The notes under the pieces are model-generated. The model did no database searches. It saw nothing but the letters and a program-made list of their open reading frames with translations, and was not told the origin of the DNA. DNA of 22,958 nt from Treponema sp. Lineage in GTDB: Bacteria; Spirochaetota; Spirochaetia; Treponematales; Breznakiellaceae. The position numbers and the translations under genes are program-made. Of the stretch, positions 1 to 7,606 are shown in pieces (position 1 is the first letter of the stretch; every line of letters begins with the position of its first letter). The stretch lies in the NCBI GenBank assembly GCA_031278025.1, contig JAITLF010000189.1, forward strand, positions 1-22,958, read 5' to 3'.

Positions 1-2
1 TA

Positions 3-317
3 GCTGGCTGCGGGAGGGCGCGGTGGAAGATCGAGAACGAGCATAATAATGTGCTGAAGAACCACGGATACAACCTTGAGCATAACTTTGGGCATGGGGA
101 GGAGCATGGGAGTGAGAACTTTTTCCTGTTGAACCTGGTGGCGTTTCTGTTTCACACGCTTTTGTTTTTGGGGGAAGAGCAGTACCGGGGGGCCCGGAAC
201 CGGTCTGGCCGCCAGGACAATTTCTTTAGTGCGCTGCGGTATATCTTCAGTCGTTTTCTCCATGAAAACTGGTCCGCTTTTATCCTTTTCGTCTGGGGAG
301 ATGAACCCGATGGGTGA
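3..317 (+). CDS. DDE-type transposase, C-terminal part (5' end outside window)
   Basis: The frame is open from the left edge of the window to a TGA at 315-317, so this is the tail of a longer gene. The translation starts near RWKIENEHNNVLKNHGYN and continues LEHNFGHG, then a hydrophobic stretch with LNLVAFLFHTLLFL. This matches the conserved C-terminal region of DDE transposases of the ISNCY/IS4-like groups, where the glutamate of WKIENE is the last catalytic acid and is followed by LKN.GY..EHN.GHG. The assignment rests on recognised sequence style, not on a search. The stop lies 8 bases inside the ispE start, so there is no room for a normal insertion-sequence right end between the two genes. 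It may be a full element with its terminal repeat inside ispE, a decayed copy, or a domesticated remnant. The upstream part decides this and is not visible. Confidence 0.75.
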   Translation, partial: AGCGRARWKIENEHNNVLKNHGYNLEHNFGHGEEHGSENFFLLNLVAFLFHTLLFLGEEQYRGARNRSGRQDNFFSALRYIFSRFLHENWSAFILFVWGDEPDG

Positions 318-1287
318 TACTTTGAATTCCTGTTGTGTAATACAGGCTCCTGGTAAAATCAACCTGCATCTTCGGGTAGAAGGTCGGCGTATTGACGGGT
401 ATCATGCTGTGGAAAGCCTTTTCCTGTGCCTTGAATTTGGGGACACCCTTTGGTTTGATCTGAGGGAATCGGGTTGCGAAGAAGCTGTCTGTTCTATACG
501 GCTTGTTGACGGGATAGATTCTTCATGGGCGGAGGTGTTGGCATCTGACCGGAACATTATCACCCGGGCGGTGTCTCTTTTCCGGGAACGGACGGGTTTT
601 GATAAACCGCTCCGGGTCAGGCTGAAGAAACGCATCCCGTTGGGCGGGGGTATGGGAGGTGGTTCTTCCGATGCGGCTTCTGCCCTTATCGCACTGGATG
701 TCCTGGCGGGAACGGCTCTTTCCCGGGATGTCCTGTTGGAGATAGCTGCGGACTTGGGAAGCGATGTTCCTTTTTTCCTGAGTGGAGGAAGGGCCGCGCT
801 GGTTTCTGGCAGGGGAGAGGTTGTGCGGCCCATTAAAACCAACGGGCTTGCGCCCTTTTGGGTAGTCTTGGTAAACCCGGGATTTCCCAGCGATACTGCT
901 GAAGCCTACGCGCTTCTGGATGAAGCGCGTCGTACCGGGAGGGTAGCGTCTCTTAGCGGACGAACGGCGGAGGGCAGGGCCCTTGTTGCGGTTCTGGAGA
1001 AGCATCCCGCTTTCTGGTCTTACGGGAACGATTTTCTTCCGGTGTTTTTGATTCCCGGTGCGGGGGGAGAGGCGACTCCACCCGGCAGGACTTACCGGGA
1101 TATTTTGGTGAGTTTGCAGGTTCTGGGAGCAGATTTCTCGGGGTTATCCGGAGCGGGATCTACGTGTTTTGGGATATTTTCCCGGAAAGGATCTGCGGAG
1201 CAGGCGGTGCGGTCATTTTTAACGCGGTACAGGTTTGTAGAATTGACGATTCCTCTTGCGCGTTCGGTAAAGGCAGTATTACAATAG
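310..1287 (+). CDS. ispE: 4-diphosphocytidyl-2-C-methyl-D-erythritol kinase (IspE)
   Basis: IspE phosphorylates CDP-methylerythritol with ATP in the cytosolic MEP pathway that makes isoprenoid precursors. The 325-residue product has the GHMP-kinase layout: APGKINLHL with Lys16 and the RRIDGYH segment (26-32) near the N terminus, the glycine-rich ATP loop LGGGMGGGSSDAAS at 111-124, the GSDVPFFL block with the likely catalytic Asp152, and the C-terminal GLSGAGSTCFG loop at 278-288. The start at 310 is chosen because GGGGAG at 295-300 lies 9 bases upstream and the protein then begins 12 residues before APGKIN. The ATG at 301 is also in frame but abuts that sequence, and the open frame back to 229 has no family-like residues. 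The first codons overlap the end of the transposase frame, so its original promoter may have been replaced. The product call is secure. Confidence 0.95.
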   Translation: MGDTLNSCCVIQAPGKINLHLRVEGRRIDGYHAVESLFLCLEFGDTLWFDLRESGCEEAVCSIRLVDGIDSSWAEVLASDRNIITRAVSLFRERTGFDKPLRVRLKKRIPLGGGMGGGSSDAASALIALDVLAGTALSRDVLLEIAADLGSDVPFFLSGGRAALVSGRGEVVRPIKTNGLAPFWVVLVNPGFPSDTAEAYALLDEARRTGRVASLSGRTAEGRALVAVLEKHPAFWSYGNDFLPVFLIPGAGGEATPPGRTYRDILVSLQVLGADFSGLSGAGSTCFGIFSRKGSAEQAVRSFLTRYRFVELTIPLARSVKAVLQ

Positions 1288-1329
1288 GGATAATTAGTTT
1301 AGGTGGACCGAAAATAAAAGGAGCGCGTC

Positions 1330-1611
1330 ATGGAAATAACCGATGTTCGGGTCCGTAAAGTGGCCGGTGAGGGGAAATTAAAAGCGTATGTAACTGTAAC
1401 GTTTGATGACTGCTTTGTGGTTCATAATGTAAAAATTATTGAAGGGAAAAGTGGCGTGTTTATAGCCATGCCGAGCCGGAAGACCAGGGCTGGAGAATAC
1501 AAGGATGTCGCTCATCCTATTCACCCTGAATTCCGCGCTGAATTACAAAAACGGATTCTGGACCGGTACGATTTTGGCAATAGCCCGGACGATCCGACTG
1601 TTGAATGGTGA
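1330..1611 (+). CDS. spoVG: SpoVG family regulator
   Basis: The 93-residue product has the family signature almost from end to end: [10 protein letters not shown] at the N terminus, a central segment with [11 protein letters not shown].. [11 protein letters not shown] at about 34-58, and the DVAHPI.PEFR segment near 66-76. SpoVG proteins are small site-specific DNA- and RNA-binding regulators. In spirochaetes such as Borrelia, SpoVG binds nucleic acid and affects the expression of several genes, but the targets here are unknown. AAAGGAG at about 1316-1322 sits just upstream of the ATG. The gene follows ispE after 42 bases and the tRNA-Gln begins 4 bases after its stop, so the mRNA and the tRNA are probably parts of one transcript. 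This is ordinary length for the family and nothing is missing. Confidence 0.95.
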   Translation: MEITDVRVRKVAGEGKLKAYVTVTFDDCFVVHNVKIIEGKSGVFIAMPSRKTRAGEYKDVAHPIHPEFRAELQKRILDRYDFGNSPDDPTVEW

Positions 1612-1615
1612 TTAT

Positions 1616-1687
1616 TGGGACGTAGGCAAGTGGTAAGCCACCGGGTTTTGGCTCCGGCATTCACAGGTTCGAACCCTGTCGTCCCAG
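1616..1687 (+). tRNA. tRNA-Gln (anticodon TTG)
   Basis: A complete 72-nt cloverleaf can be drawn. The acceptor strands are TGGGACG (1616-1622) and CGTCCCA (1680-1686), with discriminator G at 1687. The anticodon stem CCGGG/TCCGG encloses the loop TTTTGGC with anticodon TTG. The T arm is ACAGG-TTCGAAC-CCTGT. The bases after the discriminator are ATT, so the 3' CCA is not encoded and must be added by nucleotidyltransferase. The gene starts 4 bases after the spoVG stop and probably needs processing from a spoVG transcript. Confidence 0.96.
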
Positions 1688-1761
1688 ATTAAGCGTGGGT
1701 GTGTTTTTGCTAGGGTAAGCAGGGACTATCACCTGGTGAAGGGTAGGTAGGAACCGCGCTG

Positions 1762-1783
1762 AAAATAAAATGTGGGGCATTTT
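1762..1783 (+). promoter_or_regulatory. Leader hairpin motif upstream of the L25 gene
   Basis: In the 130-base gap between the tRNA and the L25 start, AAAATG (1767-1772) can pair with CATTTT (1778-1783) around TGGGG, followed by AACTTTTTT. It could act as a weak terminator/attenuator or a protein site. A nearly identical 21-nt stretch (19 of 21 bases the same) lies in the ftsH leader at 3881-3901. The rest of the gap (1688-1761) shows a small palindrome TCACCTGGTGA at 1729-1739 and no gene. The function is not known. Confidence 0.4.
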
Positions 1784-1817
1784 AACTTTTTTCACTGCCC
1801 GATTACAGGAGTTGTAT

Positions 1818-2441
1818 ATGAGTCAGGTTGTTTTCACGGCCCGTAAACGGGCTAATACGGGATCGGGGGATGCCCGCAGGATCAGGCGGGCCGGTCGTAT
1901 CCCGGCGGTTATTTACGGCCATTCAGGGGCGGCGTTGACCATAGACCTTGACGACTTAGAATTTACCAATGGTGTAAAGGGAATTTCTGAAAGTACTATT
2001 GTAAAAGTGAATGTGGAGGGAGAGGAGCATGATGCCTTTGTCAAGGCGACTCAGCGGAATATCCTGAGCGGTCAGATTTTTCATGTTGATTTTTATAAGG
2101 TCGAAAGCGGTACTATGCTTCGCGCCCGTGTGTCAATTCAGATAGAAGGGAACCCCATAGGCGTCCGTGAGGGCGGTATTCTGGAGACCCCCCTCCATGA
2201 TATCGAAGTGGAATGTTTGCCAGGGAACCTTCCGGAGCGCATTGTCGTGGATATTTCCGGCCTGGGCGTCAATCAATCCATCCGTGTTCGGGATGTAGCT
2301 CTGGCCGGAGGGGTCAAACTGATTTCCGCAGGCGACCAGGTAGTAGCCCTGGTGAAATTCGCTAAAGAGGAAAGCGCTCCCGCCGAAGAAGGTGCGGCCC
2401 AGGAAGGCGCCGCCACCTCCAAAGAAACGGCTAAGAGTTAA
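1818..2441 (+). CDS. rplY: 50S ribosomal protein L25 / general stress protein Ctc (long form)
   Basis: The 207-residue product is the long TL5/CTC form of L25, which binds 5S rRNA in the large ribosomal subunit. The N-terminal L25 domain spans about residues 4-93, with ARKRANTGSGDARRIRRAG, the RIPAVIYGH segment at 27-35 and the FHVDFYKV strand at 88-95. The TL5 C-terminal beta domain follows to about 182, including GVREGGILE (115-123) and VECLPGNLPERIVVD (131-145). The tail is rich in Ala and Glu, as is common in this family. The start at 1818 is set by AGGAG at 1807-1811, 6 bases upstream; the in-frame ATG at 1770 lies inside the leader hairpin and would add residues unlike the family. In many bacteria pth follows this gene. 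Here there is only a 66-base gap before the tilS frame. Confidence 0.93.
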   Translation: MSQVVFTARKRANTGSGDARRIRRAGRIPAVIYGHSGAALTIDLDDLEFTNGVKGISESTIVKVNVEGEEHDAFVKATQRNILSGQIFHVDFYKVESGTMLRARVSIQIEGNPIGVREGGILETPLHDIEVECLPGNLPERIVVDISGLGVNQSIRVRDVALAGGVKLISAGDQVVALVKFAKEESAPAEEGAAQEGAATSKETAKS

Positions 2442-2507
2442 TCTTTCAATGTTCTACTTCCCCATTCCTTTTATGAATTTGATCGTGTCGGTTCTACGGT
2501 TTCTAAG

Positions 2508-3869
2508 ATTGTAACGGTTTTTGAAACCGCAACGAGGGACGCCCTGGAGGAATGGCCGGGGGGAACGCGGTTCCTGGCGGCGGTTTCCGGGGGGGCCGAT
2601 TCTACGGCCATGCTTGCGGCTTTGACACGAGTGGGGCGGGAAAAAGGTTTTGCCCTGCGGTGCTTCCATGTGGAACATGGTATACGCCCAGATGAAGAAA
2701 GCCGGGGAGATGCGGTGGCGGTGCGGGAACTCTGTAAAAAGTTGGGGGTTCTCTGCCGGGTGGTTCACATCCCGCCGGGGCTCATCGCGGAAGCGGCCCG
2801 GTCCCGGCGCATAGGGATAGAGGCTGCTGCCCGGGTTTTCCGCCATGCCGCCTGGAACCGGGAAGCCTCCCGTATAGGCGCGGTGCGGGTACTGGTGGCT
2901 CATACCAGAGACGACCTCCTGGAGACGTTGTTGATGCACTTCCTGAGGGGCGCGGGACCAGCGGGGCTGGCGGCCATGCCTCGTTCCCGGGGTCGAATTT
3001 TAAGGCCCATCCTGAAATTGAACCGGTTCCAGGTGCTGGCGTATCTGGAGGAGCGGGGTATTCCTTTCAGAACCGACTCCACCAACGCGGACTCCGCCTT
3101 CCTGAGGAATCGGATCCGGAACCGGCTTGTTCCCTTTCTAGACGAACTTTTCCCCGGCTGGCGGTCCTCCCTGGTTAGCTTGGGGGAGACCCAGCGGTTT
3201 ACGGCGGAATTTCTCTCTTCGGAGGCGGAACGGTGTATTCCTTGGGAAGTTGTGTCCGACCCGGAGAGCCGGACGGCCTACCGCGTTACTCGGCAAGTCT
3301 TCTTTTCTTTGCCGAAAATACTCAGGGAAGAAGGTGTTTTCCTGGCGGCGAATAGGCTCGGCGGCGGTCAGCCCCGGCGGAAAAGCGTCAGGTGTTTTAT
3401 CCGGGGTGGATGCCGGGCTGTGGAATTGGGGGGCTTGCGCCTTGAGGCTGCGGGGGATTGGATAATCGCTTCTCCCCAGAAGTCAGGTCTGGGTGAAAAA
3501 GGCTTTTCTGAAAAGGGCTTTTCAGTGTTGCTTAAAGAGCCGGGAATCTATAAGCTAAAAGCGTATCCCCTGAGTCTGCGGTGTTTGTTGGCAGAGGGAA
3601 AGTCCCATGTCGGGACGGGGGGAAGTTTTCAGGCAGGGTTGCCGTTGGTTTTGCGGCCTTCCCAGCCGGATGATATGATAGACGGCGTAAGGTGTAAAGC
3701 TCTTGCCAGGAGCCGTCTTTCGGAGTATATCGGTAGTATTACTGCGGAGGATCTCCTGGGCGTTGCCGCGTTCATAGGTACGAGACAGGGCAGGGCGGTT
3801 GTTGTCGCGGACAGGCATGGAAGCAGTTCGGGTTGCGAGAGGGCTCTTTTTTCTTTTGTAGTTAATTAG
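2508..3869 (+). CDS. tilS: tRNA(Ile)-lysidine synthase TilS (non-standard or damaged start)
   Basis: TilS uses ATP and lysine to convert C34 of the CAU-anticodon tRNA-Ile to lysidine. The N-type PP-loop SGGADS (encoded at 2586-2603) is preceded by the strand FLAAV. Then come VAHTRDDLLET (about 130-140), RPILKLNRFQVLAYLEERGIPF and TDSTN followed by RNRIRNRLVPFL, all typical of the catalytic domain; a C-terminal region completes about 450 residues. The first in-frame ATG (2610) lies after the PP-loop, so it cannot be the true start. Between the in-frame L25 stop (2439-2441) and 2610 there is no ATG, GTG or TTG in this frame. The start given is the ATT at 2508, which yields a plausible helix before the PP-loop. 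The CTG at 2544, with GAGGGA just upstream, is an alternative; a frameshift or sequencing error is a third. Product certain, start uncertain. Confidence 0.88.
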   Translation: MVTVFETATRDALEEWPGGTRFLAAVSGGADSTAMLAALTRVGREKGFALRCFHVEHGIRPDEESRGDAVAVRELCKKLGVLCRVVHIPPGLIAEAARSRRIGIEAAARVFRHAAWNREASRIGAVRVLVAHTRDDLLETLLMHFLRGAGPAGLAAMPRSRGRILRPILKLNRFQVLAYLEERGIPFRTDSTNADSAFLRNRIRNRLVPFLDELFPGWRSSLVSLGETQRFTAEFLSSEAERCIPWEVVSDPESRTAYRVTRQVFFSLPKILREEGVFLAANRLGGGQPRRKSVRCFIRGGCRAVELGGLRLEAAGDWIIASPQKSGLGEKGFSEKGFSVLLKEPGIYKLKAYPLSLRCLLAEGKSHVGTGGSFQAGLPLVLRPSQPDDMIDGVRCKALARSRLSEYIGSITAEDLLGVAAFIGTRQGRAVVVADRHGSSSGCERALFSFVVN

Positions 3870-3912
3870 GACCCTGCGGAAGAATAAAATGTCGGGCATT
3901 TGCGTGGGTCCT
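3868..3912 (+). promoter_or_regulatory. Nested inverted repeat in the tilS-ftsH gap
   Basis: AGGACCC (3868-3874) and GGGTCCT (3906-3912) are perfect inverted repeats. They enclose a smaller hairpin AAATG-TCGGG-CATTT (3887-3901). The inner 21 bases (3881-3901) match the L25 leader at 1762-1782 in 19 positions. No T-run follows, so an intrinsic terminator is unlikely. A regulatory leader for ftsH or an RNA-processing site is possible, but this is inference. Confidence 0.4.
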
Positions 3913-3938
3913 GAACGCAATTTGACTTTGGGGGTTGA

Positions 3939-5807
3939 ATGTTCAACGATCAGAATAATAAAGTACCGTCGCGTCCACCCATGGCAGGGGGTAAATCGAA
4001 CCGGTTTGCCCTGGTTTTTTTTCTCGCTATAGTCGGGTTGTTTATCGCCTATTTTTTCAGAAGTGAAACCCCCTCTGTTCAGGAAATTCCCTACTCGGCT
4101 TTTACCAATTATTTGGACAGGAATGAGATAATGGCGGTAAAAATTTTGGATAACAATATTATTGAAGGTACTATAAAAGGGATGTCCGGGGACTCGGTGC
4201 ATTTCAAGACCTTGATCCCCTATCAGGATCCGACTTTGCTGCCGGGCCTTCGGGAAAAGGGAATCAATGTATCCGGGGCGATTTCCGGACTGAGTCTGGG
4301 GCGTATTCTCATAGAATTTCTCCCCTGGATCATAGGTTTCGGGTTCATTTGGTTTATGATGAGGAATATGCAGGGCGCAGGGAACAAGGCATTCCAGTTT
4401 GGGAAGAGCCGGGCCAAACGTTACCTGGATGAGGGGAAGAAGGTAACCTTTGCTGATGTGGCCGGTCAGGAAGACGCCAAGTACGAACTTCAGGAGGTAG
4501 TCGCCTTCCTCAAAAATCCCCAAAAATTTACCAAGATGGGCGCCCGTATCCCCAAGGGTGTACTCCTGGTGGGTATGCCTGGAACCGGGAAGACCCTTAT
4601 GGCCCGGGCGGTGGCCGGAGAGGCTGGGGTGGCCTACTTCCACATGTCGGGTTCTGATTTTGTGGAGATGTTTGTGGGAGTGGGGGCCAGCCGTGTCCGG
4701 GACCTCTTTGAGCAAGGTAGGAAGAACGCCCCCTGTATCCTCTTTATTGATGAGTTGGATGCCGTGGGCCGCACCCGGGGCGCTGGTTACGGTGGAGGTC
4801 ACGACGAACGGGAACAGACCCTGAACCAGCTTTTAGTTGAAATGGACGGTTTTGATTCCAAAGACGGGGTAATCATCCTTGCCGCTACGAACCGTCCGGA
4901 TGTGTTGGACTCGGCCTTGCTTAGGCCTGGCCGTTTCGACCGCCAAGTGATGGTGGCAATGCCGGACATCAAGGAGCGGGAAGCCATCCTCAAGATTCAC
5001 GCAGCCAAGATTCCTCTGGCGGGGGACGTTGATCTGGCCCGACTGGCTCGGGCGACGCCGGGGATGAGCGGCGCGGAGATAGCCAATCTGGTGAATGAGG
5101 CGGCCCTTTTCGCTGCCCGTAAGGACCAGTCCGATGTGAAGATGCCTGACTTCGAGGAAGCCCGGGACAAGATACTCATGGGAGTTGCCAGGAAGACCCT
5201 GGTGATCTCCGAAAAAGAGCGCCGCATGACTGCCGTTCATGAGGCCGGCCACGCCCTGCTTCATTATTTCCTAAAGAATTCCGATCCTCTTCACAAGGTA
5301 ACTATCGTTCCCCATGGCAGGGCTTTGGGCATGGCCATTTCTCTTCCAGAAGCGGACAGTTATAGCCGGACCAAAGGGTGGATCGAAGACCGTATCGTCA
5401 TCTGTTATGGCGGCTGGGTGGCGGAAAATCTTTTTTACAACGAAACCACCACGGGAACCAAACAAGACCTTGAACAGGCCACCGACCTGGCCAGGCGTAT
5501 GGTTTGCGAATGGGGTATGGCCGAAAACCTAGGGCCGGTTACCTACGGCCAAGAAGAAGAACCTATCTTCCTGGGCAAGGAAATAGCCCGGCACAAGGAC
5601 TACTCCGAGGAAACCGCCCAGCGGATAGATCGGGAAATTAAGCGCCTTTTAGATGCCGCCCGGAAGAGCGCAGAGATTATTCTTGCCGATAATAAGGCAA
5701 AACTAAAAAAACTTGCGGATGCCCTTCTTGTCCGGGAAACCTTGAGCGACGAAGAAGTGTGGACGCTTCTGGATCTGCCCCCCCGGGAAAAAGTCGCCGA
5801 AATTTGA
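3939..5807 (+). CDS. ftsH: ATP-dependent zinc metalloprotease FtsH
   Basis: FtsH is a hexameric inner-membrane AAA+ protease that extracts and degrades membrane and short-lived cytosolic proteins. In this 622-residue protein the two membrane segments lie at about 23-40 and 123-141, with the small periplasmic domain between them. The AAA module shows Walker A GMPGTGKT (212-219), pore loop FVGVG (245-249), Walker B ILFIDE (267-272) and the second region of homology with AATNRP and LLRPGRFDR (328-335). The zinc site is HEAGH (434-438), with Asp510 as the probable third ligand in [12 protein letters not shown]. All key residues are present; the usual GPPGTGKT reads GMPGTGKT here, a tolerated change. 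GGGGG at about 3929-3933 precedes the ATG. The secreted protein gene begins 9 bases after its stop, suggesting cotranscription. Functional assignment is secure. Confidence 0.97.
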   Translation: MFNDQNNKVPSRPPMAGGKSNRFALVFFLAIVGLFIAYFFRSETPSVQEIPYSAFTNYLDRNEIMAVKILDNNIIEGTIKGMSGDSVHFKTLIPYQDPTLLPGLREKGINVSGAISGLSLGRILIEFLPWIIGFGFIWFMMRNMQGAGNKAFQFGKSRAKRYLDEGKKVTFADVAGQEDAKYELQEVVAFLKNPQKFTKMGARIPKGVLLVGMPGTGKTLMARAVAGEAGVAYFHMSGSDFVEMFVGVGASRVRDLFEQGRKNAPCILFIDELDAVGRTRGAGYGGGHDEREQTLNQLLVEMDGFDSKDGVIILAATNRPDVLDSALLRPGRFDRQVMVAMPDIKEREAILKIHAAKIPLAGDVDLARLARATPGMSGAEIANLVNEAALFAARKDQSDVKMPDFEEARDKILMGVARKTLVISEKERRMTAVHEAGHALLHYFLKNSDPLHKVTIVPHGRALGMAISLPEADSYSRTKGWIEDRIVICYGGWVAENLFYNETTTGTKQDLEQATDLARRMVCEWGMAENLGPVTYGQEEEPIFLGKEIARHKDYSEETAQRIDREIKRLLDAARKSAEIILADNKAKLKKLADALLVRETLSDEEVWTLLDLPPREKVAEI

Positions 5808-5816
5808 GAGGTTAAC

Positions 5817-7583
5817 GTGTTTCGCCGGGTTTTACTGGCATTATGGCTATTGGTGGCCCTGGCCGCCCTTTCCGCTCAGGAAATGTCCGCTCTGGCGGCA
5901 ACTGATGTGGTTGCCCGTGGAGAATTCGCTGTCGCTGAACGGTATGTGGACTGGGCGGTAGCCGCCATGTCCGGGGGATGTTGGGCTGAGGCCGAAGCGG
6001 CTCTAGAACGTGCCCAGGACTTTGCCGATGTCTCATCGGATCTTTCCTACCTATTGGCTCAGGTTCGTTCCCATGAAAACCGACCTAAAGGGGCGGTTCT
6101 GGACGCGGTCCGCCGGGGCCTGGACACAGACCGCTGGAACCGGTATACCTCTGTCCAGGCTCGGCTCCTTGAGGCGGAGGCCCTTCTCCCTGTAGGGGCT
6201 TTTACCGAGACCCTGCGGAGTCTTGCCCTGATTCCTGCCTCCGACGCCGAGCGGTACGGTGTCGACATCGCCTGCCTCCGCCTCCGCGCCCTTCTGGGCC
6301 TGGGGGATATTCCCTCGTTCCGTTCCGCAATGACCCTGGCCTTGAAACAGTATGCCCGGGATTCCAGGCCGGTGCGGATACTGTTCCGGTATGCCGCAAA
6401 TATGAGCGTTCCCAACGCTATGGACCAGGACATGGTCGAGACGGTCCTGAAACGGCTTCCTTCGCTTCTGGGCGAAGCTCCTGATTTGGTCTATCTTGCC
6501 GCTCCCTTTATGAGGGATACCGAAGAGGCCGCTCGGTTTGTGGCCGCCTACCGGAGTTCCGGCGGCACCGCGCCTGAAGCCATTCCGCCGGCCCTTAACC
6601 TGGGGGTCATTGACGAAGACGTTGCGATAGAAGAGCTGTTCCGTCTGAAAAACATGGATAAGGACCTGATCCTCGCTGTTTGGAAACTTCTGCGGAGTTC
6701 CGCCGGACGGGAGCATTTTAGGCGAAACCTTTCCTTTTATTCCGGTGTTATACAGGAAGATGCGAATCATGACGGGTATGCCGAAGCCCTGACCCGGTAC
6801 GGGAATGGTACCATTGAAGAATACGTTTATGACGCGGATCAGGACGGAATCTTTGAATGGCGGGTCTTCTGGAAGGCCGGTATTCCTGCCCGGGCCGAGG
6901 TTGCCCTGCCCGATGGCGGGGATCAGGAATCGGGGTTTGCCCGGGGGTCGGTAGGGCTTCCCGTGAAGGATGGCGACCTTGTCAGGGCCGCTGTCTTGTG
7001 GGAGCGGTATCCTGCCGTACTCCGCGCCGGTTTTGCGGGGTATACCTATGAGTTTAATCCCGGGGAATTTACGTTTAATCCCTTCGTTATTGTGGAAATT
7101 CCGGAGAGCGGGGGACTGTCTTATCCAGAGCGGGATCCCCGGAGGGCGCGGCTTACCGGACGTTCCCTTGCTTCCTTTGCCGCCAGTCTTGAACGTCCGG
7201 GTCGGGAATTCCAGGGTGCTGTGGAACGGATAACCCTGGAATGGGGTGTTCCCCGGCGGGCGGCGGAATATCTGGAAGGACGGGTGGTGTCGAGTACGGA
7301 ATTCGTTCAGGGACGGCCGGTTGTTCAGCATATAGACCTGGATCTGGACGGACGGATGGAAACGATACGGCGTTTTCGTATTCAGGAGGGATCTCCCGGA
7401 GGGGGAGGGGGATATGCCCCAATACTGGAATCCTCCGAAAGCGATTGGGATGGAGATGGCGTATATGAGAGTGGCGAAGAGTACCTTCCGGATGGTTCGA
7501 CCATCCGTTCCTGGGATTTGAACAAAGACGGAAACAGGGAATACACGGTGATTAGCCCGGGACCGGGCATAGAAGAATGGTGA
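5817..7583 (+). CDS. Secreted helical-repeat protein with five DxDxDG-type loops
   Basis: The 588-residue product starts with a GTG codon preceded by GAGAGG and has a signal peptide (VLLALWLLVALAALSAQ, about 5-21), so it should be periplasmic or surface-exposed. Residues about 30-300 are Ala/Leu/Arg-rich helices in the style of TPR or similar solenoid repeats. The second half holds five short Asp-rich loops: DANHDG (315-320), DADQDG (339-344), DLDLDG (507-512), DWDGDG (543-548) and DLNKDG (567-572). Most are followed by an aromatic residue and a Glu or Arg. Such loops resemble the calcium-binding loops of dockerin, thrombospondin type-3 and FG-GAP-like repeats. No enzyme motif was seen and the function is not known. 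It lies between ftsH and an HtrA-like protease, with its stop overlapping or abutting the latter's possible starts. Calcium binding is inference. Confidence 0.8.
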   Translation: MFRRVLLALWLLVALAALSAQEMSALAATDVVARGEFAVAERYVDWAVAAMSGGCWAEAEAALERAQDFADVSSDLSYLLAQVRSHENRPKGAVLDAVRRGLDTDRWNRYTSVQARLLEAEALLPVGAFTETLRSLALIPASDAERYGVDIACLRLRALLGLGDIPSFRSAMTLALKQYARDSRPVRILFRYAANMSVPNAMDQDMVETVLKRLPSLLGEAPDLVYLAAPFMRDTEEAARFVAAYRSSGGTAPEAIPPALNLGVIDEDVAIEELFRLKNMDKDLILAVWKLLRSSAGREHFRRNLSFYSGVIQEDANHDGYAEALTRYGNGTIEEYVYDADQDGIFEWRVFWKAGIPARAEVALPDGGDQESGFARGSVGLPVKDGDLVRAAVLWERYPAVLRAGFAGYTYEFNPGEFTFNPFVIVEIPESGGLSYPERDPRRARLTGRSLASFAASLERPGREFQGAVERITLEWGVPRRAAEYLEGRVVSSTEFVQGRPVVQHIDLDLDGRMETIRRFRIQEGSPGGGGGYAPILESSESDWDGDGVYESGEEYLPDGSTIRSWDLNKDGNREYTVISPGPGIEEW

Positions 7584-7606
7584 TGAAGGCGGGGGATTGT
7601 AACAAC

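Noticed and set aside
2449..2514. Small frame starting with MFYFPIPFMNL before tilS
   Set aside because: It is only 21 codons long, lacks a ribosome-binding site and resembles nothing; noted only as a possible pre-frameshift start.
2610..3869. ATG at 2610 as tilS start
   Set aside because: It would remove the SGGADS ATP-binding loop, without which TilS cannot work.
3555..4802. 415-residue frame antisense to tilS and ftsH
   Set aside because: It overlaps well-identified genes and resembles no protein; a shadow of GC-rich codon usage.
6051..7331. 426-residue frame antisense to the DxDxDG protein gene
   Set aside because: Composition is biased to Pro, Gly and Arg, with no recognisable domain; antisense shadow.
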